DNA from: JASHPR01 sp963739645
GTDB lineage: Bacteria > Actinomycetota > Actinomycetes > Streptosporangiales > Streptosporangiaceae
Assembly (NCBI GenBank): GCA_963739645.1
Contig: CAVUBM010000086.1
Span: 62,001-126,000 of the forward strand
DNA: 64,000 bases
Reading direction: 5' to 3'
Numbering within the stretch: position 1 is the first letter of the stretch; every line of letters begins with the position of its first letter. The notes beneath the pieces were generated by a model. The model was not told the origin of the DNA. It did not search any database and was given only the letters and a program-made list of their open reading frames with translations. This document shows, piece by piece, positions 1 through 8,099 of this stretch. The position numbers and the translations under genes are program-made.

Positions 1-51
1 GCGAGCCGGCATAGTGCCAGGGCATTCGGCGGCATGCGGCAGGATAGAGAC

Positions 52-1122
52 ATGCAGCAGCCGCGGGATTTCTCCCTTCGCGGGGCCGTAGACCTGGGCG
101 CCCGGCAGGCCGCCGCGCAGCGCAGGCAGCAGACGGCCCAGACCGACCAGGCAGGCGCCTCGGCGGGTCACGTCATCGATGTCACCGACCAGACCTTCAA
201 CACCGACGTGGTGGAACGGTCGCGCGGCGTTCCGGTCATCCTGGATCTGTGGGCGGACTGGTGCGGGCCGTGCAAGCAGCTGTCGCCGGTGCTGGAGAAG
301 CTGGCCGATGAGGCGGACGGCGCATGGGTCCTGGCCAAGGTGGACGTCGACGCCAATCCGCAGCTGAGCGCCGCGCTCCAGGTGCAGTCCATTCCGATGG
401 TCATGGCCATCGTCGGCGGCCAGGTGGTGGACGGCTTCCTCGGCGCCCAGCCCGAGGCCAATGTGCGGGATTGGCTCACCCAGATCATGCAGGTCGCCCA
501 GCAGCTCGGCCTGCCCGGCCAGGACGCCGACGGCGACGGGGCCGACGATCAGGACGAGCAGGACGAAGAGGGCGCGGCCGACGCGCAGGCCGTCGGCCCG
601 CCCGGTGCAGGCCAGGCGGGACCGGGCCAGGCGGGTCCGGGTCCCCGCCCGGGCGCCGAGCGGCCCGCAGGCCCGGGGATGGGCCCGGGCGGCCCCGGCG
701 ACGCGTTCGCCGACCCCGGGTTCGGCGAGGCGCAGCAGGCCATGGAGCGCGGCGATCTGGACGGCGCCGCGGCGGCGTTCGAGAAGGTGCTCGCGTCCGC
801 GCCCGGTCACCCGGCCGCCACCATGGGCCTCGCCCAGGTGGACCTGATCCGGCGGGTGAACTCCTACGACCAGGCCCAGGCCCGCCGGGCCGCGGACGAC
901 AACCCGGGCGATCCGGACGCGCAGGCGCGGGTCGCCGACATCGACGTGGCCACGGGCCAGATCGAGGCCGGGTTCGACCGCCTGCTCACCACGGTCCGGC
1001 AGACCTCGGGCGACGAGCGGAACGAGGCCCGGGTGCACCTGCTCAAGCTGTTCGACGTGTTCCCGCCCCGCGATCCGCGGGTCACCAAGGCCCGGGCCAC
1101 GCTGTCCAGCCTGCTGTTCTGA
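52..1122 (+). CDS. Thioredoxin-domain protein with C-terminal TPR region (YbbN/CnoX-like)
   Basis: Cytoplasmic co-chaperone-type protein: a thioredoxin fold joined to tetratricopeptide-like helices. The thioredoxin motif WCGPCK lies near residue 70 and keeps both redox cysteines. Residues ~155-220 form an acidic then Gly/Pro/Ala-rich linker with GQAGP repeats. The last ~130 residues are helical and carry the YbbN-type pattern (an FEKVLA..PGHPAA segment and a DIDVATGQ segment). I chose ATG 52 over the in-frame ATG 34 because AGGA sits 7 nt upstream and the resulting start (MQQPRDFS) resembles actinobacterial homologues. In the family, such proteins protect clients under oxidative stress. The fold is clear; the client is unknown. 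Confidence 0.88.
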   Translation: MQQPRDFSLRGAVDLGARQAAAQRRQQTAQTDQAGASAGHVIDVTDQTFNTDVVERSRGVPVILDLWADWCGPCKQLSPVLEKLADEADGAWVLAKVDVDANPQLSAALQVQSIPMVMAIVGGQVVDGFLGAQPEANVRDWLTQIMQVAQQLGLPGQDADGDGADDQDEQDEEGAADAQAVGPPGAGQAGPGQAGPGPRPGAERPAGPGMGPGGPGDAFADPGFGEAQQAMERGDLDGAAAAFEKVLASAPGHPAATMGLAQVDLIRRVNSYDQAQARRAADDNPGDPDAQARVADIDVATGQIEAGFDRLLTTVRQTSGDERNEARVHLLKLFDVFPPRDPRVTKARATLSSLLF

Positions 1123-1132
1123 TCCGGGCTGG

Positions 1133-1744
1133 TCAGTCCGCCGGGTCGCGCGCCCCGGCGTTGGCCAGCTGCTCGAGCGCGGGCAGGGCCGCGGCCAGCG
1201 CGGCGAGCTGATCCGGGGACAGCGTCAGCAGGCTGTCGGCGAGCTGGAGCGTGTTCTCCTGCCGGATCCGCTCCAGCACCGCATGGCCGGTGGCGGTGAC
1301 CACCAGGGTCCACGCGCGCGCGTCAGCGGGCACCGCGTGGCGCCGCACGTAGCCCTGGTCCTCGAGCGCGCTCACCAGCCGGGTCAGCGTGGACGGCGCG
1401 ATCCGCTCCGCAGCGGCCAGGTCGCCGAGCCGCAGCGGCCCGGTGCGCTCGACCGTGGCCAGCGCGGCGAGCTGCGTCGGCGTCAGGCCGGCCAGCTCGT
1501 GCTTGCGCAGCAGCCGGGACAGCCGCGCGATCGCGACCCGCAGCCGGGTGACGTCTACCGTGGGCAGGTCGGCCACTGCCGTCACGGTCCGGGCCCCGGC
1601 CGGCGGCCCGGCCGCCTGCCCGCCGTTGGCCTGCCCGTCATCCGCCCGCCCGCTGTCCGCCCGCCCGCTGTCCGCCCGCCCGCCGTCCGCCAGGCCAGCG
1701 TCCTGCTGGACGGCCTCCCCGCCGGTGCTTACCTCAGAGACCAC
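1133..1744 (-). CDS. MarR-family transcriptional regulator
   Basis: A winged-helix DNA-binding regulator of 203 aa. The MarR core covers residues ~70-190: a dimerisation helix, the LTPTQLAALATVER helix, the recognition segment APSTLTRLVSALEDQG and the wing VRRHAVPADARAW. The first ~60 residues are a low-complexity extension with GRADS/GRADD pentapeptide repeats encoded by 15-bp direct repeats near 1640-1690. The GTG at 1744 lies 6 nt from a TACGCT -10 hexamer, so the mRNA is probably leaderless. The gene converges with the thioredoxin gene and diverges from yqgE. The ligand and targets cannot be read from the sequence. Confidence 0.88.
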   Translation of the reverse strand: MVSEVSTGGEAVQQDAGLADGGRADSGRADSGRADDGQANGGQAAGPPAGARTVTAVADLPTVDVTRLRVAIARLSRLLRKHELAGLTPTQLAALATVERTGPLRLGDLAAAERIAPSTLTRLVSALEDQGYVRRHAVPADARAWTLVVTATGHAVLERIRQENTLQLADSLLTLSPDQLAALAAALPALEQLANAGARDPAD

Positions 1745-1750
1745 CCCCTT

Positions 1751-1756
1751 AGCGTA
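1751..1756 (-). promoter_or_regulatory. -10 hexamer TACGCT of a leaderless MarR-gene promoter
   Basis: TACGCT fits TANNNT and ends exactly 6 nt before the GTG at 1744. No Shine-Dalgarno sequence lies in between. No convincing -35 was seen. Confidence 0.55.
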
Positions 1757-1840
1757 CGTGTCCTCCGATCATCAGCCGACTTTGGTGTTCATGCGGTAGG
1801 CGCTGCGCGAAGTCTCAGGAATCAGGCGCATCATGGAGAC

Positions 1841-2422
1841 ATGGAGCCTGAATCGCTCAGCGGCCGGCTTCTCGTGGCTACGCCGCTGCTCGGCGACCCC
1901 AACTTCCGGCGCACGGTGATCTTGATCGTGGAGGACGAGCCGGAGGAAGGAACGCTCGGCGTCGTGCTGAACCGCCCGACCGAGGTTCAGGTCGGGCAGG
2001 TTCTGGAGTCCTGGACGGACCTCGTCACCGGGCCGACCGTGGTGTTCAAGGGCGGCCCGGTCTCCCCGAATAGCGCCCTGGCCCTGGCCCTGGCCCTAGG
2101 CGAGGGCGAGGATGAGCCGCTGGGCTGGCGCTCGCTGGACGGCTCCAGCCTGATGTCCCGGATCGGGCTGGTCGATCTGGAGGCCCCGCCCGAGCTGCTC
2201 GCCGGGGGCATCACCTCGCTGCGGGTCTTCGCGGGCTACGCGGGGTGGGGGCCGGGCCAGCTCCAGGCCGAGATCGATGAAGGTGCCTGGTACGTGCTGC
2301 CGGGCGAGCCGACCGACGCGTTCCTGGCCGAGCCGGAACAGCTCTGGCCTGCGGTGCTCCGGCGGCAGGGTGGCGACTTCGCGATCGTGGCCACCTACCC
2401 GGATGACCCCATGCTCAACTGA
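1841..2422 (+). CDS. YqgE/AlgH family protein (DUF179)
   Basis: A cytoplasmic protein of 193 aa, the normal family size. It has the family hallmarks: the opening SGRLLVATPLLGDPNF, the VLNRPTEV segment, FKGGPVSPNSAL, RVFAGYAGWGPGQL, and a W/LRRQGG near the C-terminus. The biochemical function of the family is not established. ATG 1841 begins right at the conserved start. It is divergent from the marR-like gene and followed by a DUF3039 gene. Confidence 0.9.
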   Translation: MEPESLSGRLLVATPLLGDPNFRRTVILIVEDEPEEGTLGVVLNRPTEVQVGQVLESWTDLVTGPTVVFKGGPVSPNSALALALALGEGEDEPLGWRSLDGSSLMSRIGLVDLEAPPELLAGGITSLRVFAGYAGWGPGQLQAEIDEGAWYVLPGEPTDAFLAEPEQLWPAVLRRQGGDFAIVATYPDDPMLN

Positions 2423-2456
2423 GCCCGCTTGCGCCCGCCGCGTAGAATCGGTCGCT

Positions 2457-2718
2457 GTGAACACAGAAGTCATGCCTGGAAGCGACGTCAGGGAAGATAC
2501 CCGTACCGTCCCGGATCTCTCCCACGGCGACGGCGACCATGAACGATTTGCGCATTATGTCGATAAGCACAAGATCGTCGACAGCGCCGTGACCGGGACG
2601 CCGGTAGTCGCGCTGTGCGGCAAGGTGTGGGTGCCGAGCCGCGATCCTAAGCGCTTCCCGGTGTGCCCGGAGTGCAAGGAGATCTACGAGTCGCTGCCGG
2701 AGGGCCGGCGACGACTAA
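2457..2718 (+). CDS. DUF3039 domain protein, likely zinc-binding
   Basis: A small actinobacterial protein of ~87 aa. The conserved core reads HGDGDHERFAHYV, then TGTPVVALCGKVWVP and FPVCPECKEIYE, with three cysteines (one in CGK, two in CPEC) plausibly holding a metal. GTG 2457 follows a TAGAAT hexamer by 8 nt. In the raw frame the ORF runs on to 2804 through the next gene's start. A one-base shift near 2705-2712 would end it at TAA 2716-2718, the usual length, so I infer an indel there. Function is unknown. Confidence 0.78.
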
Positions 2719-2737
2719 CCCCCGTCAGGCGCGGCGC

Positions 2738-3233
2738 ATGGACGGGCTTCGCGGCCGGGTGGCCCTGGTCACCGGCGGCAGCGGGGGCATTGGCCGGGCG
2801 ATAGCGGCCCGGCTGGCCGCGGACGGCGCGGCGGTCGCGGTGGCTTACGACCGCGGCGCGGAGCCGGCCCAGCAGGCCGTCGGCGAGATCCTGGCCGCGG
2901 GCGGGCCGGGTGCTGTTCATCTCCTCGGTCGCGGCCTTCACGGGAGGCATCGTCGGGCCGCACTATGCCGCGTCCAAGGCCGGCCTGCACGGCCTGACTC
3001 ATTTTCTCGCCGCGCGCGCCGCCCCCTCCGGGGTCACGGTCAACGCGCTCGCCCCCGCTCTGATCGCCAAGACCGGCATGCTTCCCGGGGAACCGGGCGA
3101 GCTGGCGGGACGGGTGCCGGTCGGCAGGCTCGGGCAGCCGGGCGAGGTCGCCGACCTGGCCCTGGCCATGCTGCGCAACGCCTACCTGACCAACCAGGTG
3201 GTCTCTATCGACGGCGGCTCGTACCCGCGGTAA
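2738..3233 (+). pseudogene. SDR-family oxidoreductase with central deletion
   Basis: The first ~55 codons encode a FabG-like Rossmann start (RVALVTGGSGGIGRAIAARL). At ~2900-2912 the sequence jumps, in another frame, to the second half (VLFISSVAAF, the catalytic YAASK, and VVSIDGGSYPR at the end). About 75-80 residues, including the NNAG segment, are absent. The remaining protein could not bind NAD(P) normally. The junction lies in GC-rich microhomology (GGGCGGG..CGGG). It could be a true deletion or an assembly collapse. Confidence 0.8.
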
Positions 3234-3270
3234 GTCAGCCGGGCCCGCGGGCGTGGTTCGGCGGGCGCGG

Positions 3271-3858
3271 TCAGTTCCCGTCGATCCCGACGGGGTTCCC
3301 GGTCAGGTTGACGCCTGCCGTGCGCATCTCGTCGAGAGCCGCCTTGGTCGTGGCCACGGCCACGCCGGCGGTGAGGTCAAGCAGCACCCGGGTGGCGAAG
3401 CCCGCGGTCGCGGCGTCGGTGGCCGTGGCCCGCACGCAGTGGTCGGTGGCGAGCCCGGCGATGTCCACGGCGGTGATGCCGCGCTCCCTCAGCCAGGCGG
3501 CCAGCGGGACGCCGTCGGCGTCCGCGCCCTCGAACCCGCTGTAGGCGGCCGAGCGCTCGCCCTTGCGGAACACCGCCTCGAACCAGGCTGGGTCCAGGCT
3601 GGGATGGAAGTCAGCGCCGGACGTGCCCGCGACGCAGTGCGGCGGCCAGGTCCCGACGAAGTCGGGAGCGGCAGAGAAGTGCGAGCCGGGATCGACGTGA
3701 TGGTCTTGAGTGGCCACGACGTAGGCGTAGCTGTCGCGATCGAGCCCGGCCAGATACGCGCTGATCGACCGGGCCACCTCGGCCCCCCCGGTTACGGCGA
3801 GTGAGCCGCCCTCACAGAAATCGTTCTGGACGTCCACGATCACCAGTGCTCTGGCCAC
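3271..3858 (-). CDS. pncA: Nicotinamidase (isochorismatase-like hydrolase)
   Basis: Hydrolyses nicotinamide to nicotinate plus ammonia in NAD salvage, and in the family activates pyrazinamide. All catalytic elements are visible in 195 aa: Asp in VDVQNDF, Lys in FRKGE, Cys in ATDHCVRA, and the metal site around TQDHHVDPGSHF. The GTG at 3858 is 6 nt from a TAGGCT -10. It pairs functionally with pncB at 6721-8043, which uses the same TAGGCT hexamer. Confidence 0.93.
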   Translation of the reverse strand: MARALVIVDVQNDFCEGGSLAVTGGAEVARSISAYLAGLDRDSYAYVVATQDHHVDPGSHFSAAPDFVGTWPPHCVAGTSGADFHPSLDPAWFEAVFRKGERSAAYSGFEGADADGVPLAAWLRERGITAVDIAGLATDHCVRATATDAATAGFATRVLLDLTAGVAVATTKAALDEMRTAGVNLTGNPVGIDGN

Positions 3859-3864
3859 GGTCCG

Positions 3865-3870
3865 AGCCTA
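3865..3870 (-). promoter_or_regulatory. -10 hexamer TAGGCT of leaderless pncA
   Basis: TAGGCT ends 6 nt before the pncA GTG; no Shine-Dalgarno is present. pncB has an identical hexamer with a 7-nt gap. Confidence 0.6.
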
Positions 3871-3964
3871 TCCAGGCCGGCGATCCCGGCCAGGCCCCGG
3901 GTGCCAGCGGGCGGCCCCGCGGACGCTGCGCATCCACGGGGCCGCCCGGCCTCCGCCCGGCGGG

Positions 3965-4766
3965 TTACCGCTGGACCAGGCGGAACGCCCGGGTGGACAT
4001 CGCGGCGGTGACCAGCACGGCGATGGCCAGGAAGCCGGCGTAGGCGCCGACCGTGCCCCACGGCGGGTGGGCACCGATCGCCTCGCGCCCGGCGCTGGCC
4101 GCCCAGTTGACCGGGTTGAACCGGGCGGTCGCGGCGATCCAGCCGGGCACCAGGTGCAGCGACAGGAACGCCCCGGACAGGAAGGTCAGCGGCATCACCA
4201 GCGTGGTGGACGCCGCGATGAGCGTCTCACGCTGGCGGGACAGCAGCGCCAGCCCGTTGGAGAGCCCGGCCATGGCCAGCGCGAGCAGCACGGAGACCCC
4301 GATGAGGGCCGCAATGCCCCAGGCGCCGCCGGGGAAGCGTGGCCCCGATGCCCCAGCCGATCGCGATGATGATGGCCGACTGCACCACGGTGGTCACGGC
4401 CTGGTAGGCGAGCGTGGCCGAGATCAGCACGCCGCGCGGGAGGGGAGCGGTCAGGAACCGGTCCATGACCCCGGTGTTCATGTCCTCGATGTAGGACATC
4501 CCGGTCCAGCTGGCCGAGAACAGCGCGGTCATGATCACCACGCCCGGGGTGAGGTAGGTGATGTAGTTCCCCCCGCCGAACCCGGGTATCTGGGCCACGT
4601 TCTTGAACAGCGCCCCGAACAGCAGCAGCCAGATGACCGGCTGGGTGAGCGTGATGCCGATGACCGCGGGCTGGCGATAGAGCTGGCGCAGGTAGCGCTG
4701 GGTGAGCAGGACCCACGACTGGCGGGCGAAGTTCGTGACGGGGAATCTTGCCACAGAGCTGTTCAT
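3965..4766 (-). CDS. ABC-2 type exporter permease (DrrB-like), frameshifted
   Basis: An integral membrane permease of ~265 aa with about six hydrophobic segments. The N-terminal part (QSWVLLTQRYLRQLYRQPA, VIWLLLFGALF) and the C-terminal part (LSNGLALLSRQRETL, FNPVNWAASAGREAIG) lie in two frames that meet near 4330-4345, so a single-base indel is inferred. The ABC-2 signature around PLTFLSGAFLS and NPVNW is intact. The start overlaps the ATPase stop by 4 nt (ATGA), so the two form one operon. It probably exports a hydrophobic drug or lipid, under the TetR regulator at 5946. Confidence 0.85.
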
Positions 4767-5794
4767 GACGCGGTGATCCCTTCTGCCTGCCGGAACAACC
4801 GGCCGGCGTGGTGCAGGTAGACGTCGTCCAGCGAGGGCCGGGCGACGGTGACGGACAGGACGGCCACCCCGGCCGCCTCCAGCCCGGCGAGCACGGCGGG
4901 CAGCGCCCGCGGCCCGTCGGCGACCCGGGCCCGCAGCGCGGTCCCGTTCGCGGTCACGTGCCGGACCTGCGGAACCCGGGCCAGGGCCGCTTCGGCCTGC
5001 GGCACCTGCCCGGCGTCGCCGAGCTCGAGCAGCACCGAGTCGCCCTGCAGCCCGGCCTTGAGCTGGTCCGCGGTGCCCTCGGCCACGATCCGGCCCCGGT
5101 CCACGATCGCGATCCGGGCCGCGAACTGGTCGGCCTCGTCCAGGTAGTGGGTGGTGACCAGGATCGTGGTCCCGGCCTCAGCGGCCAGGCCGGTGAGCAC
5201 CGCCCACAGCTCGGCGCGGCCCTCCGGGTCGAGCCCGGTGGTGGGCTCGTCGAGGAACAGCACCGCCGGGTTGTGCACCAGGGCGGTGGCCACGTCCAGG
5301 CGCCGCCGCATGCCGCCCGAGTAGGTGCGGACCTGGCGGCGCGCCGCCTCGGCCAGCCCGAACTGCTCGAGCAGCTCGGCCACGCGGCCGCGCAGGCCGG
5401 CGCCCCGCATCCGGCTGATCCTGCCCTGCAGCATGAGGTTCTCGTAGCCGGTCAGGTCGCCCACCGCGCCGCTGCGCTGGGCCACCGCGCCGATCACCGA
5501 CCGCACCCGGCCCGGCGATCTGAGCACGTCGATCCCGGCCACGGTGGCCCGGCCCTCATCCGGCCTGGTCAGCGTCGTCAGGATGCGGACGGTCGTGGTC
5601 TTGCCCGCGCCGTTAGGGCCGAGCAGGGCGAACACGGAGCCAGCCGCCACGGAGAAGCTCAGCCCGTCCAGTGCGCGCACCTCGCCCGCCCGGCCCTTGT
5701 AGATCTTGCCGAGCCCGTCGGCCGACACGGCCGTTGCGGATCCGGCCCCGGCTGACCGGTCGCGCTCGCCACGGCCGCGGCGGTTCCGGCGCAT
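4763..5794 (-). CDS. ABC transporter ATP-binding protein (DrrA-like)
   Basis: The nucleotide-binding subunit of an ABC-2 exporter, 343 aa. Walker A is GPNGAGKTTT, the Q-loop is in AVAQRSG, the signature is YSGGMRRRLD, Walker B is VLFLDEPTTGLDP, and the switch His is in VTTHYLDEA. The ~100-residue C-terminal extension is typical of the daunorubicin-resistance group. The exact start is uncertain. A GTG near 5849 in another frame gives a sensible N-terminus, which would mean one more indel near 5790-5830. Its promoter must lie in the operator array at 5844-5942. Confidence 0.88.
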   Translation of the reverse strand: MRRNRRGRGERDRSAGAGSATAVSADGLGKIYKGRAGEVRALDGLSFSVAAGSVFALLGPNGAGKTTTVRILTTLTRPDEGRATVAGIDVLRSPGRVRSVIGAVAQRSGAVGDLTGYENLMLQGRISRMRGAGLRGRVAELLEQFGLAEAARRQVRTYSGGMRRRLDVATALVHNPAVLFLDEPTTGLDPEGRAELWAVLTGLAAEAGTTILVTTHYLDEADQFAARIAIVDRGRIVAEGTADQLKAGLQGDSVLLELGDAGQVPQAEAALARVPQVRHVTANGTALRARVADGPRALPAVLAGLEAAGVAVLSVTVARPSLDDVYLHHAGRLFRQAEGITAS

Positions 5795-5843
5795 CTCCCG
5801 TCGCGGCCACGCCGGTCACCGCGGCCCCAGTCATCGTTACTTC

Positions 5844-5942
5844 GGACACTGTCCACCTCCAGAACAACGTTCTCTAATCGAACAACGTTCATACAGAACA
5901 TTGGTCTACTACAGAACGCTGTTCACGTCAAGTACACTGTTG
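5844..5942. promoter_or_regulatory. Array of six GAAC-N3-GTTC operator palindromes
   Basis: 11-bp elements start at 5844 (GGACACTGTCC), 5862 and 5880 (both GAACAACGTTC), 5896 (GAACATTGGTC), 5914 (GAACGCTGTTC) and 5932 (GTACACTGTTG). Spacings are 18, 18, 16, 18 and 18 bp. The last element overlaps a TACACT -10 that sits 7 nt before the TetR ATG. The array fills the divergent promoter between the exporter and its TetR regulator, so it is probably the TetR operator. Confidence 0.75.
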
Positions 5943-5945
5943 CGC

Positions 5946-6712
5946 ATGCCAGAGGGGACGCCAGAGCACGAGGAGATCACGGCCGGCGCCGCGCCCGAGC
6001 CGCCGTGGCGGTCAGCGCCGCGGCGCCGCGCGTGCCGAGGCCGCAGCTCAGCCGGGAGGTGGTGGTCGAGGCCGCGCTGCGGGTGCTGGAGACCGACGGC
6101 GGCGACGCGCTCACCATGCGCCGCGTCGCCGACGAGATCGGGGTCTCCGCCTCGTCGCTCTACGGCTACGTCGCGAACAAGGAAGAGCTGGTCCAGCTGG
6201 TGCTCGACCGGATCTCCGGGGAGCTCGTGCCCCCGCCGGACGGCGGCACCTGGCAGGACACGCTCAAGGGCTTCGGTCGCGCGATGCTCGCCATGTACCG
6301 GAGCCATCCCGGCGTGGCCGCCCTCACCCTCGGCCGGGTGGCGGTCACGCCCAGCATGCTGCCCATGGGTGAGCGCATCCTCGGCGAGCTGCGCGCGGCC
6401 GGGATGCCCGACCAGGTGGCGGCGTTCGTGGGCGACCTGGCCGGGCTCTACGTCGGCGCGATCGCGTACGAGCAGGATGTGTCGCCGATGACCGGGCACG
6501 AGCAAGAGTTCGTGAGCCAGTTCGCCGCCTGGATGAGCTCGCTGCCCGCGGACCGGTTCCCGAACACGGTCGCGCTCAGCCAGGATCTCGTCGCGGGCAG
6601 CGGGGACGACCGGTTCGAGTGGGGCATGGACGTCATCATCCGCGGCCTGGCCACCTACCTGGACGCGCCGCCCGACCCGGCGGCGGGCTGGCCCAGCCCA
6701 GGCTCAGCCTGA
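5946..6712 (+). CDS. TetR-family regulator of the divergent ABC exporter, frameshifted near its start
   Basis: The HTH region reads LSREVVVEAALRVLE, then TMRRVADEIGVSASSLYGYVANKEEL, followed by a TetR C-terminal ligand domain with GMPDQVAAFVGDLAGLYVGAIAYEQ. Two starts are possible: GTG 6005 in the HTH frame, or ATG 5946, which sits 7 nt downstream of TACACT and suits a leaderless mRNA but needs an indel near 6000-6020. I favour ATG 5946. The repressor most likely binds the six-site array and responds to an exported drug-like ligand. Length is ~255 aa. Confidence 0.85.
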
Positions 6713-6720
6713 TCCACAGG

Positions 6721-8043
6721 CTAGTCGCCGTCCGGCTCGAACACCGTGGGGACGGCCGGGTAGCCACGCGAGAGCTGGAGCGCGAACGCGGGAAGCTCCG
6801 CTATGACCTCGCGGTGGCGGGAGCGCGCCGCCTCCAGCGGTTCCCGGCCGACGATCTCTCCGTCCTCGATCAGCTGTCGCAGCAGCACCCGGTCGTCAGG
6901 CCCGGGATCGGGCGGTGTGGTGGTGATCAGCTCGGTGATCGCTGTCCCGGCGCCGTCGCGGCGGCGCGTCGCCCACTTGCGCCCGGGCCGCCCCGGCTTG
7001 CCCACCGACCGCTTCGCCACCGGGCGCAGCGAGGCCGCATCGCCAGGCTCGTCGGCCCGGGCCACGAGCTTGTACACCAGCGCGGCGGTCGGCACCCCGG
7101 AGCCGATGACCAGCGACGTGCCCACGCCGTAGCCGTCCACCGGCGTGGCGGCCAGCGCGGCGATCGAGTACTCGTCCAGGTCGCCGCTGACCACGATCCT
7201 GGTCTTGGTCGCGCCGAGCGAGTCGAGCAGCGCGCGCACCCGCCGCGCGACCGTCAGCAGGTCACCGGAGTCGATCCGGACCGCGCCGAGGTTCGGGCCC
7301 GCCACCTCGACCGCGGTCCGCACCGCGGTCTCCACGTCGTAGGTGTCGACGAGCAGGGTCGTGCTCGCGCCCAGTGAGTCGATCTGCGCGCTGAACGCCT
7401 CCCGCTCGCTGTCATGCACCAGCGTGAACGCGTGCGCGGCCGTGCCGCTGGTCGGGACGCCGTATTCGTACCCGGCACGCAGGTTCGAGGTGAAGGTGAA
7501 CCCGGCGATATAGGCGGCACGGGCACTGGCCACGGCGGCCATCTCGTGGGTGCGACGCGAGCCCATCTCGATCAGCGGCCGGTCGCCCGACGCGATCACC
7601 ATCCGGGATGCCGCCGACGCGATCGCGCAGTCGTGGTTGAGGATCGAAAGGCACAGCGTCTCCAGCACGACGGCTTCGGCGAACGTGCCCTCGACCACCA
7701 GGATCGGGGACCCGGGGAAGTAGCAGTCGCCCTCGGCGTAGCCCCAGATGTTGCCGCCGAAGGCGTATGACTCCAGATAGCGCAGGGTGGTCTCGTCGGC
7801 CACCCCGGTGTCGCGCAGGAACTCGAGCTCGGCCGGGCCGTACCGGAACCTGGCCACCGCGTCGAGCAGCCGGTCGATGCCCGCGACCACCCCGTAGCGC
7901 CGGCCGTGCGGCAGGTGCCGGGCGAACACCTCGAAGACCGCCCGCCGCTGAGCAACGCCGCTGTGCAGCGCCCCGCGCACCATGGTCAACTCGTATTGGT
8001 CGGTCAGCAGGCCGGTGTTCCCGCCGCCAAGGTCACTAGTCAC
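6721..8043 (-). CDS. pncB: Nicotinate phosphoribosyltransferase
   Basis: Makes nicotinate mononucleotide from nicotinate, PRPP and ATP in the Preiss-Handler pathway. The N-terminus GLLTDQYELTMVRGAL, the segment SILNHDCAIASAASRM, EMGSRRTHEMAAVASARAAYIAGF, VRIDSGDL and the PRPP loop VSGDLDEYSI are all present. GTG 8043 was chosen over the longer frame to 8073 because it lies 7 nt after a TAGGCT hexamer and matches homologues. This gives ~440 aa. In mycobacteria pncB abuts clpS; here an HNH gene lies between. Confidence 0.94.
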   Translation of the reverse strand: MTSDLGGGNTGLLTDQYELTMVRGALHSGVAQRRAVFEVFARHLPHGRRYGVVAGIDRLLDAVARFRYGPAELEFLRDTGVADETTLRYLESYAFGGNIWGYAEGDCYFPGSPILVVEGTFAEAVVLETLCLSILNHDCAIASAASRMVIASGDRPLIEMGSRRTHEMAAVASARAAYIAGFTFTSNLRAGYEYGVPTSGTAAHAFTLVHDSEREAFSAQIDSLGASTTLLVDTYDVETAVRTAVEVAGPNLGAVRIDSGDLLTVARRVRALLDSLGATKTRIVVSGDLDEYSIAALAATPVDGYGVGTSLVIGSGVPTAALVYKLVARADEPGDAASLRPVAKRSVGKPGRPGRKWATRRRDGAGTAITELITTTPPDPGPDDRVLLRQLIEDGEIVGREPLEAARSRHREVIAELPAFALQLSRGYPAVPTVFEPDGD

Positions 8044-8050
8044 GAGGGAA

Positions 8051-8056
8051 AGCCTA
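8051..8056 (-). promoter_or_regulatory. -10 hexamer TAGGCT of leaderless pncB
   Basis: TAGGCT ends 7 nt before GTG 8043; there is no Shine-Dalgarno. It is identical to the pncA hexamer. Confidence 0.6.
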
Positions 8057-8099
8057 CGGTGGGGCGCAGCCACGCCAGGAGACGTTCAGCCTCGGCGGC

